From assembly GCA_022826205.1 (NCBI GenBank), contig JAJDVJ010000118.1, positions 1 through 64,000 on the forward strand: a stretch of DNA of 64,000 bases. Direction: 5' to 3'. Made by a program: the position numbers and the translations under genes. Below, piece by piece: positions 53,289 to 61,185 of this stretch. The notes below the pieces were generated by a model. It saw only the letters and a list, made by a program, of their open reading frames with translations. It was not told the DNA's origin and ran no database searches. The stretch is from Silicimonas sp. (GTDB lineage: Bacteria; Pseudomonadota; Alphaproteobacteria; Rhodobacterales; Rhodobacteraceae). Position 1 is the stretch's first letter. Each line of letters begins with the position of its first letter.

Positions 53289-54218
53289 CTACGGCAACAC
53301 GAGAATCCAAAGCCAAACGGTAAAGATCGACAGGGCCGTCCCGAACAGGACCGACGAAGCGGCGGCGCGCTTTGCTGTACCGTACATGTTTGCGAAAATG
53401 TACGTGTTTGCCCCCGGCGCCATCGCGGCGGTCAACACGACGGAACGGAACGCGTCCCGGTCAATCGCGGTCGCGGATGCAATGCTCCAGGAGATCACGG
53501 GATGGACAAGCAGCGACACGATGCAGATCAGGGCGATGGCCTTCAGGTCGCCTTCCGGCTTGTAGCGCACCAGGACGCCGCCAAGTCCGAACAGGGCTGC
53601 AGGAAGTGCAGCACCGGACAAGAGTTTGATGGCGTCTGACAGAACACCTGGAACACCGATGCCGAACACGTTGACGAGGAGACCCAGGACGATGCCGACG
53701 ATGAGCGCGTTGTTGAACATCGCCTTGCCGACGTGAAGGAAAGTACCCGCCGGCGACATTCCGGCACCACGGACGATTTCCATCGCCGTGACGCCCACGA
53801 AGTAGCAGAATGGCGCGTGCAAGGCGACGATTGCGTAGTTGCCGACAAGTGCATCAGCCCCATAGGCGAGTTCGGTGATAGGCAGGCCCAGCAGGACCGA
53901 GTTGGAGAACATGCAACAGAAACCGATCGCGACCGCATCTGGCCACGGGCGCCCAATGAGCAGGCGCCCCAAAACCAGCCCGAGCAGGAATCCCGAAGCC
54001 GCGCCCGTGTAGAAGCTGAAGAGCAGGGGGATGTCGAATCCCTTGTCGAGATCAATCGAGGACAGCGCGTTAAACAGGAGGCACGGGATCGCGAAGTTCT
54101 GCGTGAACTTCATCAGGGCATCGACCCCGTTGTCGCTGAAGAAGCCTTTCCAGACGGCAAAGTACCCTGCTCCAATGACCAGGAAGACGGGTATCACAAC
54201 GTCCAGAAGTGCCTGCAT
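53289..54218 (-). CDS. AEC-family transporter
   Basis: This 309-residue membrane protein has about ten hydrophobic segments in the AEC (auxin efflux carrier-like) pattern: VVIPVFLVIGAGYFAVWKG at the start, FTQNFAIPCLLFNALSS, FCCMFSNSVLLGLPI and a closing AMAPGANTYIFANMYG. Bacterial members move malonate, malate or other small acids. The substrate is not predictable here. It is four bases downstream of the metallo-hydrolase gene and probably the last of that operon. Confidence 0.9.
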   Translation of the reverse strand: MQALLDVVIPVFLVIGAGYFAVWKGFFSDNGVDALMKFTQNFAIPCLLFNALSSIDLDKGFDIPLLFSFYTGAASGFLLGLVLGRLLIGRPWPDAVAIGFCCMFSNSVLLGLPITELAYGADALVGNYAIVALHAPFCYFVGVTAMEIVRGAGMSPAGTFLHVGKAMFNNALIVGIVLGLLVNVFGIGVPGVLSDAIKLLSGAALPAALFGLGGVLVRYKPEGDLKAIALICIVSLLVHPVISWSIASATAIDRDAFRSVVLTAAMAPGANTYIFANMYGTAKRAAASSVLFGTALSIFTVWLWILVLP

Positions 54219-54221
54219 GGT

Positions 54222-55019
54222 TCAACCGGAAGCGGTAAGGCGCATGCCGTCGTAGGCCGGCTCTACGTTGTCCGGAGTCTCGGCATTCAGCGTGTCGTAG
54301 TCGAGGTCGATGTGCATGTTGGTGAGAACGGCGCGTTTGGGGTCCGCGCGTTCGATCCAGCCAAGCGTGCGCTCGAGATGTGCATGGGTCGGGTGAGGAT
54401 CGCGACGGAGCGCGTCGACGACCCAGATGTCCAGACCTTCGAGATTCGCCCAAGCGTCGTCATTGATCGCGGCTACGTCAGGCAAGTAGGCAACGTCGCC
54501 AACCCTGAACCCAAGCGCGTCGATCGAGCCGTGGCTCACGCGGACCGGCTGAAACGTGATCCTGCCGCCTCTGCCATCGACATTCACGTTGCCCTTGATC
54601 GTGTGCATCTCGAGAATTGGTGGGTACGGCGAACCTTCCGGTTGCGTGAATGCGTAGCCGAAGCCCGAATACAGCCGCTCCTGCGTTGGCCCGTCTGCCC
54701 ATACGGGCATTCGCGAGCGCCGTGCATAGACGATGGGCCGCAGATCATCGATTCCGTGCACGTGATCGGCATGGCCATGGGTATAGATCACCGCGTCAAG
54801 ATCACCGACATTGGCGTCCAGCAATTGCTGCCGCAGGTCGGGAGACGTGTCGATCAGCACCGTTGTCCTGGCATCGTCTTCAACCCGTTCGACCAGCAGC
54901 GAGCACCGCCGACGCCGGTTTCTGGGGTTCGTGGGATCGCAATCGCCCCAGAGCCCCCCGATCCGGGGCACGCCACCTGACGAGCCGCACCCAAGAATGG
55001 TGAAGGTCAACTCCGCCAT
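54222..55019 (-). CDS. MBL-fold metallo-hydrolase (PhnP-like)
   Basis: This 265-residue beta-lactamase-fold phosphodiesterase has the start FTILGCGSSGGVPRIGG, the metal motif YTHGHADHVHGIDDLRP and a C-terminal NMHIDLDYD. This group (PhnP/RNase Z-like) cleaves cyclic phosphodiesters. It follows tatD with a 13-base overlap, a gene pair that is widespread in alphaproteobacteria, so a linked nucleic-acid-end processing role is possible. Confidence 0.9.
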   Translation of the reverse strand: MAELTFTILGCGSSGGVPRIGGLWGDCDPTNPRNRRRRCSLLVERVEDDARTTVLIDTSPDLRQQLLDANVGDLDAVIYTHGHADHVHGIDDLRPIVYARRSRMPVWADGPTQERLYSGFGYAFTQPEGSPYPPILEMHTIKGNVNVDGRGGRITFQPVRVSHGSIDALGFRVGDVAYLPDVAAINDDAWANLEGLDIWVVDALRRDPHPTHAHLERTLGWIERADPKRAVLTNMHIDLDYDTLNAETPDNVEPAYDGMRLTASG

Positions 55020-55807
55020 GCGGCAGCCTTCGCAAAGAGTCGCTCGAAATTCTCTTCCGTTCGATCTGCAAACTCCTTGTATTCCATTCCGAAGACCTCG
55101 GCACCGACGCGCGCCGTGTCGGCAACGAAGGCAGGTTCGTTCCTCTTGCCTCGATTGGGCGGCGGGGCGAGGTATGGCGCGTCGGTTTCCAGCAGAATCC
55201 GGTCAATCGGCGCCGCAGCAAAAATTTGCCGAAGAGCGGCACTTCCAGAAAAGGCCGCAATTCCAGACATGGAAAGATAGAATCCGAGTTCGAGAGCTCT
55301 CTCGGCGAGCGAAGGTCCGGAGGAAAAGCAATGCATCACGCAGGAGAATGCGCCCGCCCGGTGTTCCTCGGAAAGGATCCGCGCCATGTCCTCGTCCGCG
55401 TCACGGGCATGTATCACGAGCGGAAGTCCGGTCTGGCGCGCTGCCTCGACATGAATGCGAAGGCTCTCTTGCTGCAAGGCAATGGTGTCCCGCGTGTAGT
55501 GGTAGTCGAGGCCGGACTCGCCGATGCCGACGAATTTCGGATGGGCGGAAAGGGAGACCAAGGTTTCCGCATCCACCATGGGCTCTTTGGCCACTGACAT
55601 CGGATGTATGCCGGCGGCGTAAAAAACAGGAGGATGAGTCTCGGCGATAGCGCGTATCGCAGGTTCGGCAGCAATCCGCGTGCAGATTGTCACCATGCGA
55701 TGAACGCCTCGGTCGGTAGCGCGAGCGACGACGCGGCCAAGCTCGCCGTCGAACTCGGGAAAATCAAGATGGCAATGGCTGTCCGTGATCCTGGCCGGAA
55801 GTGACAT
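55007..55807 (-). CDS. tatD: TatD-family metal-dependent DNase/hydrolase
   Basis: This 266-residue TIM-barrel enzyme has ITDSHCHLDFPEF (metal His pair), GIGESGLDYHYT, LPLVIHARDADEDMARIL, MHCFSSGPSLAERAL and the Asp in LLETDAPYLAPPPNRGKRNEP. It has 3'-5' DNase activity in studied members. It overlaps the metallo-hydrolase gene and starts 81 bases after the holB stop, likely in one operon. Confidence 0.93.
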   Translation of the reverse strand: MSLPARITDSHCHLDFPEFDGELGRVVARATDRGVHRMVTICTRIAAEPAIRAIAETHPPVFYAAGIHPMSVAKEPMVDAETLVSLSAHPKFVGIGESGLDYHYTRDTIALQQESLRIHVEAARQTGLPLVIHARDADEDMARILSEEHRAGAFSCVMHCFSSGPSLAERALELGFYLSMSGIAAFSGSAALRQIFAAAPIDRILLETDAPYLAPPPNRGKRNEPAFVADTARVGAEVFGMEYKEFADRTEENFERLFAKAAAWRS

Positions 55808-55888
55808 TGGTTCCGTATGGGTAGGTTCTGGTAAGGCGTCAACCCGGGGGAATCGTCGTCGGTCCTGGATCCCGACTTGGTCGCGGGG

Positions 55889-56995
55889 TCAGAGGGCGGC
55901 AGTTGCTTCGATCCGGAGGAATGCATCCGTGATCAGGCTTGCCGGGTCAATGTTGACTTCCCGGCCATGCGTCAATCGGGCCGACAGTTCCTGCTGCAGT
56001 TCTGCCCATGCTTGCGCGCGACCGGTGCTTGCGCCGAGCCGCGTAAGCGTTTCGAACTCTCCTGGCGTCACCTCGGAATCTGGAAGCATTCCTGCGGCGG
56101 TCCGCGCGAGGCGGGCTAGCGCCCGATCCAGCAACCTTGCGGCCATATCGAATCGCCGTTCGGCTCCGCGTGCCGACGCCATCTCAGCGAACTTCAGCAA
56201 CTTGGCCCGGTCCATGGATGGTGCCGTGGCGATCACGTCCATGACCTCTCCGTAGAGTTCAAGGCCGCCTTCGTTCATTAGTCGGACAGCTTCGCCGACC
56301 GAACCGTGTGCAAGGGCATGAAGGCCGCTGGCGCTTTCCGCAGCAATTCCGGCTTCGGACAGAGCCAGATCCATATCGGTTTCGTCCAGTTCTCGCAGCC
56401 TCATGATCCGGCAACGCGACCGGATCGTGGGAAGCAATCGCGCCGGCTGGTGGCTGACCAGGATTAGAACGGTGTTTCCCGGGGGCTCTTCCAGCAGCTT
56501 GAGGAGGGCGTTTGCGGCGGAAAGGTTCATGTCGTCAGCCGCGTCCACGATGACGACTCGGCATCCACCATCGGTGGCAGTCAGGCCAAGAAACCGGTTG
56601 AGCCTCCGGATCTCGTCGACCGTGATCCAGTTCTTCAGGCGCTTGCGGTCAGAGTCCCACGCACGCCGGATCAGGAGGCAGCCGGGATCGGACAGTGCGG
56701 CGACACGGCGGGCAACGGGATGATCTGCGGACATGTCCAGGTCCGTCGGAGCGGAAACGTTCTTCTCGGCCTCGCCGCTCGTTCGCGCCAGCAGGATCCG
56801 CGCCATTGCCCAGGCCAAGGTCGCCTTTCCTACGCCGCGCGGTCCGGTCAGGAGCCAGGCATGGTGCATTCTGTCATTGCCAAGCGACGCCAGGATCTCG
56901 GCTACGGCATCCTTGTGGCCGAACAGCCGCAGGGTTTCGCGCGGATGCGGCGCACCCTCGGCACGGTCGGCTTCGGGGGGGCTTTCGTCGTTCAT
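55889..56995 (-). CDS. holB: DNA polymerase III subunit delta'
   Basis: This clamp-loader subunit has 368 residues, with the P-loop LTGPRGVGKATLAWAMA, sensor and DEAD-like regions VVIVDAADDMNLSAANALLK and LLEEPPGNTVLILVSHQP, and the arginine-finger segment SRCRIMRLRELDE. The four-Cys zinc module of the gamma/delta' family is not seen, which is usual for this lineage to my knowledge. It overlaps tmk by four bases. Confidence 0.92.
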   Translation of the reverse strand: MNDESPPEADRAEGAPHPRETLRLFGHKDAVAEILASLGNDRMHHAWLLTGPRGVGKATLAWAMARILLARTSGEAEKNVSAPTDLDMSADHPVARRVAALSDPGCLLIRRAWDSDRKRLKNWITVDEIRRLNRFLGLTATDGGCRVVIVDAADDMNLSAANALLKLLEEPPGNTVLILVSHQPARLLPTIRSRCRIMRLRELDETDMDLALSEAGIAAESASGLHALAHGSVGEAVRLMNEGGLELYGEVMDVIATAPSMDRAKLLKFAEMASARGAERRFDMAARLLDRALARLARTAAGMLPDSEVTPGEFETLTRLGASTGRAQAWAELQQELSARLTHGREVNIDPASLITDAFLRIEATAAL

Positions 56996-57612
56996 GGGTT
57001 CCAGCCCGCAATCCGCGAGATGTCACGTGCGATGGCATTGACGTCGCGATTGCCGTCGATCAAGTGACATCGGTTGGGATTGTCGCTTGCGAGCGCACGA
57101 AATCCTTGGCGCACGCGATCCTGAAAGCTCTGCCCCATTTCCTCGTACCTGTGTTCGCCTGAATTGCGGTCCAGGCCACGCTTGAGAGCTTCGGCCGTTT
57201 CCATGTCGATAATGAATGTCAGGTCAGGATCCTTGCCGATCACCGCGTCGTGGATCTGGTCCACGAGCGTGCGCAGGTCCGGTCGAGCCGCACCCTGATA
57301 CACGCGTGTTGAGTCTGCGAACCGGTCCGAGATCACGGTGGCGCCCCTGTCGAGCGCTGGGCGAATGGTCCTTTCCAGATGATCGCGCCTCGCGGCCGTG
57401 AAGAGCAGAATCTCGGTTTCGGCTGACCAGCGCTCGGGAGGACCTTCGACCAGAAGCCGACGGATTTCCTCCGCTCCGGGCGAGCCGCCTGGCTCACGTG
57501 TCAGGACAACGTCTAGACCCTTGGAGTCCAGGCTTTCGGCGAGAATCCGGGCTTGCGTGGACTTTCCGCACCCGTCCATGCCTTCAAACGTGATGAGGCG
57601 TCCTGCGTTCAT
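56992..57612 (-). CDS. tmk: Thymidylate kinase
   Basis: This enzyme phosphorylates dTMP to dTDP. The 206-residue protein has the P-loop TFEGMDGCGKSTQARILA, the DR motif VLTREPGGSPGAEEIR, and VISDRFADSTRVYQGA, where the substrate Arg and Asp lie. It overlaps both neighbours (dacA upstream, holB downstream) by four bases, so the three are co-translated. Confidence 0.96.
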   Translation of the reverse strand: MNAGRLITFEGMDGCGKSTQARILAESLDSKGLDVVLTREPGGSPGAEEIRRLLVEGPPERWSAETEILLFTAARRDHLERTIRPALDRGATVISDRFADSTRVYQGAARPDLRTLVDQIHDAVIGKDPDLTFIIDMETAEALKRGLDRNSGEHRYEEMGQSFQDRVRQGFRALASDNPNRCHLIDGNRDVNAIARDISRIAGWNP

Positions 57613-58784
57613 TCCAGCAGGCTTTGCACCTGCCCCACGGCCATGTCAAACAGCAGGGAGGACGATGCGCGCACGCGTGGCACAAATCCGCCGCGGGTCG
57701 CTTCGCGGTCGGAGACAAGCGGGAATCGCCTTTCCGGGATGCTCGGGATTGAAACAACGAGCTCTGCCACCTGCGCGCCTTCGGCGATCGGGGCGTCGAG
57801 CGGCGAGAGGTACTCGATGCGCACTGTGACGCTGCCCTGTCCAACAGTCGGGAAAGGCATGCGGAAGTCATCGCCTGCAACCGCATTGACGCTGGACTGA
57901 CTTCCCATCCAGACTGGAATCTCGCCGATGATGTCACCTTTGGAAGCCACCTCCTTGATGGTGAACTGGCGGAGTCCCCAAACTATCATTGCCTCTGCTT
58001 CACGGCGGCGTGCTGCCGCGCTTTCGAGACCGGTGAAGGCGAAGATCAAGCGCCGCCCGCCTTGGACGGCGGATCCCACAAGGCTGTAGCCAGTTTCCTC
58101 TGTGTGCCCGGTCTTCAGCCCGTCCGCTCCGAGACCGGTTCCCAGCACCGGATTGCGGTTGAACCTGTTGGCTGGCGAGCGGCCGTCATAGTCGAATTCC
58201 TCCATGGCGAAATACCCGTAATACTCGGGAAAATCCTTGATCAGCAGCGCCGCCAGATTCACCAGGTCGCGGAGGCTCATCCGATGCTGTGGATGTGGCC
58301 ACCCACTGGCATTGGCAAAGGTCGAGTCCTTGAGCCCGATTTCGCGTCCCCGCAGCGTCATCCGCTGTGCAAATGCCTCTTCCGTTCCGGCCAGTCCTTC
58401 AGCCACGACCACGCACGCGTCGTTGCCGGACTGGACGACGATGCCCTTGATCAGTTCTTCGGCGGTGGGTCGGTCGGTTTCATCGAGAAACATGGTCGAG
58501 CCGCCCATGTTGCGGGCCTTGGTCGACACAGCGAAAGTCGTGTCCAACTCGATGTGTCCTTCCTTCAGTGCCTCGAAGACCATGTAGAGCGTCATCAGCT
58601 TTGACATCGACGCCGGTGGCTTCGGCGTGTCCGCGTCTCTTTCGAAGAGCACCGTGTCGGTCTCGAAATCGTAGATGAGTGCGGCTTTCGCGGGGGTCTC
58701 GTACACTGGTTGCGCGGCAACAGCCGCTGCGACAAAGGCGGACATGGCAAGGACGAAAGGCAAGGCTGCAATCTGTCGAAGCAT
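57609..58784 (-). CDS. dacA: D-alanyl-D-alanine carboxypeptidase (low-molecular-weight PBP)
   Basis: A periplasmic serine peptidase that trims the fifth D-Ala of peptidoglycan. The signal peptide ALPFVLAMSAFVAAAVAAQ leads to the SxxK box in PPASMSKLMTLY, SGN in VVQSGNDACV and KTG in DGLKTGHTEETGYSLVG. A C-terminal beta domain (about 290-390) follows and ends in an amphipathic segment for membrane contact. AAGGAG precedes the ATG at 58784, giving 391 residues. It is the first gene of the run with tmk and holB. The symbol could equally be dacC. Confidence 0.92.
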   Translation of the reverse strand: MLRQIAALPFVLAMSAFVAAAVAAQPVYETPAKAALIYDFETDTVLFERDADTPKPPASMSKLMTLYMVFEALKEGHIELDTTFAVSTKARNMGGSTMFLDETDRPTAEELIKGIVVQSGNDACVVVAEGLAGTEEAFAQRMTLRGREIGLKDSTFANASGWPHPQHRMSLRDLVNLAALLIKDFPEYYGYFAMEEFDYDGRSPANRFNRNPVLGTGLGADGLKTGHTEETGYSLVGSAVQGGRRLIFAFTGLESAAARRREAEAMIVWGLRQFTIKEVASKGDIIGEIPVWMGSQSSVNAVAGDDFRMPFPTVGQGSVTVRIEYLSPLDAPIAEGAQVAELVVSIPSIPERRFPLVSDREATRGGFVPRVRASSSLLFDMAVGQVQSLLE

Positions 58785-59198
58785 GGTGCGAGTCTCCTTT
58801 GTCGGCAGGTCCGTGAGGCAATCACGCGGTTTGGTGTCTTCGAACTGGATCACGGCAGATCCAGGTTCTCGATCATTGGCGCTTGGCAGGCGCTTGACAC
58901 GCGGTTCGCGACCTGCCTTTCGCCACGCATATTCCGGAATTGGAGGAACCGCATTCCAATTCGGCGGGCAGTCCCGACCGGGACGCTCGAAGAGGAATGT
59001 GCTGGCGCTCGCGTCATGCATTTCTTCCTTGGCTCATGCGGCGCATCCAGCCCGAAGCTTCCGAGTCTGACTCTTGCCTGCACTGCCCATTATGCTTAGC
59101 CATCGTGCCTCTGCATGAAAAGGGCATTCCAGAATTCCGGACAGAGTAGCGCCCGGGGGCTTTCAGAATCACGGGCCGCCCGATACCAAGCCCAGGTC
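58785..59198. other. Region between dacA and tRNA-Ser
   Basis: About 410 bases with the dacA promoter on one side and the tRNA promoter on the other. I see no coding frame with plausible codon use and no repeat. Confidence 0.35.
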
Positions 59199-59288
59199 GG
59201 AGGAGTGGCAGAGTGGTCGAATGCACCGGTCTTGAAAACCGGCGTGCGTGAAAGCGTACCGTGGGTTCGAATCCCACCTCCTCCGCCA
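59199..59288 (+). tRNA. tRNA-Ser (anticodon TGA)
   Basis: The 90-base class II tRNA begins GGAGGAGTGGCAGAGTGG and ends CCTCCTCCGCCA with encoded CCA. Acceptor GGAGGAG/CTCCTCC, anticodon stem CCGGT/ACCGG around CTTGAAA, a long variable arm (CGTGCGTGAAAGCGTACC region) and T arm GTGGG/CCCAC with GTTCGAATC all fold. The anticodon TGA reads UCA and related serine codons. Confidence 0.95.
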
Positions 59289-59646
59289 TGTGCCCTCGCG
59301 AAATGCGCCTCCTGATCCCGTTGCGGATGGATTGATCCTCTGTTTGCGGATCATACGGGAGGGCTGTTCGTCGATCCCGGTGCCGGCGGTCCCTGGAGGC
59401 CGCGGTCGATTTGGGGGCGGCACGAAGTCAAGACTTGGTCAATGGCCGAAAAGGATTCCAAATTGACACTTGTCACCGCTCCCGCGCAGACGACGACGAT
59501 TCTGTTTGCGAGCGCCGACGGCATCACGATCCGCTGGACGTCCCGTTCGATTGCACATGGCGAGCGGGACGCCTTTTCCGATCAGGGCTGAGACTCTCGG
59601 CCGAGCCGAATTCGGTCGCGGCGCGCGGGGCGGCATGGACCGCGCT
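59289..59646. other. Region between tRNA-Ser and iorB
   Basis: About 360 bases downstream of both the tRNA and the converging iorB gene. Apart from a doubtful 49-residue frame (59442-59591, listed separately) nothing is recognised. No integrase or attachment-site duplication of the tRNA 3' end was seen. Confidence 0.35.
59442..59591 (+). CDS. Doubtful small ORF of 49 residues
   Basis: The frame starts MAEKDSKLTLVTAPAQTTTI and ends GERDAFSDQG, with a composition like a real protein and no rare-residue excess. Against it: no ribosome-binding site before the ATG, no family recognised, and its position in a tRNA/iorB gap. It could be a fragment of a lost gene. I give it low weight. Confidence 0.18.
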   Translation: MAEKDSKLTLVTAPAQTTTILFASADGITIRWTSRSIAHGERDAFSDQG

Positions 59647-61185
59647 CTACGCCCTCTCGATGGTCCTGATGGCGTCGCTGAGCGCCTCGCCGCCCTCATC
59701 CAGCAACGCAGCTTCGCGAAGGCGCCTTGTACAGCTAGCTGCATCCGGGCGATCTGCGAACCGATCCACCATGCCGAGAACCATGTCGAATTTCGACAGG
59801 CCGCGCGCGTGGGTGTCAGAATAGCCTTTGATCAACCTGCCGCAGCAGAGGATTTCGGTGGCGAGTGCGGGGTCTGAGGCAGCAACACTGGCCGCACGTG
59901 ACAGCCAATTGTCGAGATGCGCCTGTTCGACTGCATGGCGTCGTGTTCTGCGGCGATACCCTTTCAGCCCGCCGAGCGCGTAGAGAAGAAGGAACGGCCC
60001 CAGACGGTCCGAGCGCAACCGTCTGCCCTTGGCAAACCAGCGGTCAATGCGGGCCATGGCGCGGGGACTCGCTGCGATTCGGGTTCCCATTCCGGCAGGC
60101 AGCATCCCGACGATCTCTTCCGCCCGGGGATGCATGTATTCGGTCAAATGCAGTATCTGTTGTGGTCCGGTGCCTATCTCGGCAGCGATCCGGCCGTTGC
60201 GGGAAGCGCGCGTCTTGAGATCCGCCACGCGGATCACGTCGTCGTACGCCATGGCGTTGGCAATGTACTTCGCTGCGGCCTTGGTCAGCTCGTCGCCGCC
60301 GAGGCAGTCGGCGACGGCAAATGGTGCAAGACGATCAAGGTACTCCTCTCCGTAGTCCGCATCCATGAAGTCGACCACCTTGCGCAGCCCGGCCATTGCA
60401 ATCGGCCGGGCAGGCTCCGGCAGTTCGGCGACGCGTCTCGTCAAGCTTGCCCACCGGTCGAGCAGACGCGCAGGGCCGGTGGCACCTGAGGAGGATGGCG
60501 ACCGCTCTGGCACGCCGGTGAGTTGCACACCTTTGCGGCAGGCGTGGAATCCGGCGTCGAAGGCGAGCAGGCTGGCCTTGACTCCCCGCTTTCCGGATCG
60601 GATGGCGTCCTCGAAGGCGCCCTTGTCGAAGGGCAGGCATTCCGAAGCGGCCAGAGCGCCGAAGAGTGTGGCCGAAATTACGGAGCCGCTTTCGACAGCC
60701 AGTTTCTCCATGTCGAAACAAATGAACCGGGCGGCGGCGATTTCGGCCGCGGCGCGAACTTCGGTCGCATCGGCGGTCCCGTCGCCAGGCACGCTCTTTT
60801 CCGAGATTGCGAGCTTCCTGTGGGATGATGCGATGAGTGTCGTTCTGTCCGGGGTCACGAAGCCGCGCGCGATCGCGCGCCCGGCTTCCATCATTTCGGC
60901 GGCGATCAGGATGTCGACATCGCCAGAGGAGGGTGCGAGGGCAAAGACCGGTTGCGTGGTTCCGGTCCTGGCCATCTCGACATAGTAGATCGTTGCACCG
61001 GTCCGCTGTGCCACGCCAGCGACCGAGGTTGCTTGGCAAGCGTAGCCTTGCGTTCGGGCGAGAGCTTCGATCCATCTGGTCAAGACCCCGCCGCCCTGGC
61101 CGCCCACCGCCATGATCGCGAGCTTGATGACGCCGTCAGGGCCCGGTTTGTCCGTCTCTGCAGGAAGGGGCTGCTGAACCGTCAT
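59647..61185 (-). CDS. iorB: Indolepyruvate ferredoxin oxidoreductase, beta subunit (IorB-like, long form)
   Basis: The N-terminal ~200 residues are the gamma-type 2-oxoacid:ferredoxin oxidoreductase domain: IKLAIMAVGGQGGGVLTRWI, ATSVAGVAQRTGATIYYVEM and a PFDKGAFEDAIRSGKRGVKA block. A further ~250 residues (DUF6537-like region) follow, as in long IorB proteins of proteobacteria. With IorA it oxidatively decarboxylates aryl pyruvates from aromatic amino acids to aryl acetyl-CoA. The ATG at 61185 overlaps the iorA stop by four bases. Confidence 0.88.
   Translation of the reverse strand: MTVQQPLPAETDKPGPDGVIKLAIMAVGGQGGGVLTRWIEALARTQGYACQATSVAGVAQRTGATIYYVEMARTGTTQPVFALAPSSGDVDILIAAEMMEAGRAIARGFVTPDRTTLIASSHRKLAISEKSVPGDGTADATEVRAAAEIAAARFICFDMEKLAVESGSVISATLFGALAASECLPFDKGAFEDAIRSGKRGVKASLLAFDAGFHACRKGVQLTGVPERSPSSSGATGPARLLDRWASLTRRVAELPEPARPIAMAGLRKVVDFMDADYGEEYLDRLAPFAVADCLGGDELTKAAAKYIANAMAYDDVIRVADLKTRASRNGRIAAEIGTGPQQILHLTEYMHPRAEEIVGMLPAGMGTRIAASPRAMARIDRWFAKGRRLRSDRLGPFLLLYALGGLKGYRRRTRRHAVEQAHLDNWLSRAASVAASDPALATEILCCGRLIKGYSDTHARGLSKFDMVLGMVDRFADRPDAASCTRRLREAALLDEGGEALSDAIRTIERA

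Noticed and set aside
59289-59646. tRNA-Ser 3' flank considered as an integration site of a genomic island
   Set aside because: No integrase gene and no repeat of the tRNA 3' end were found, and the next genes (iorB, iorA) form an ordinary operon.
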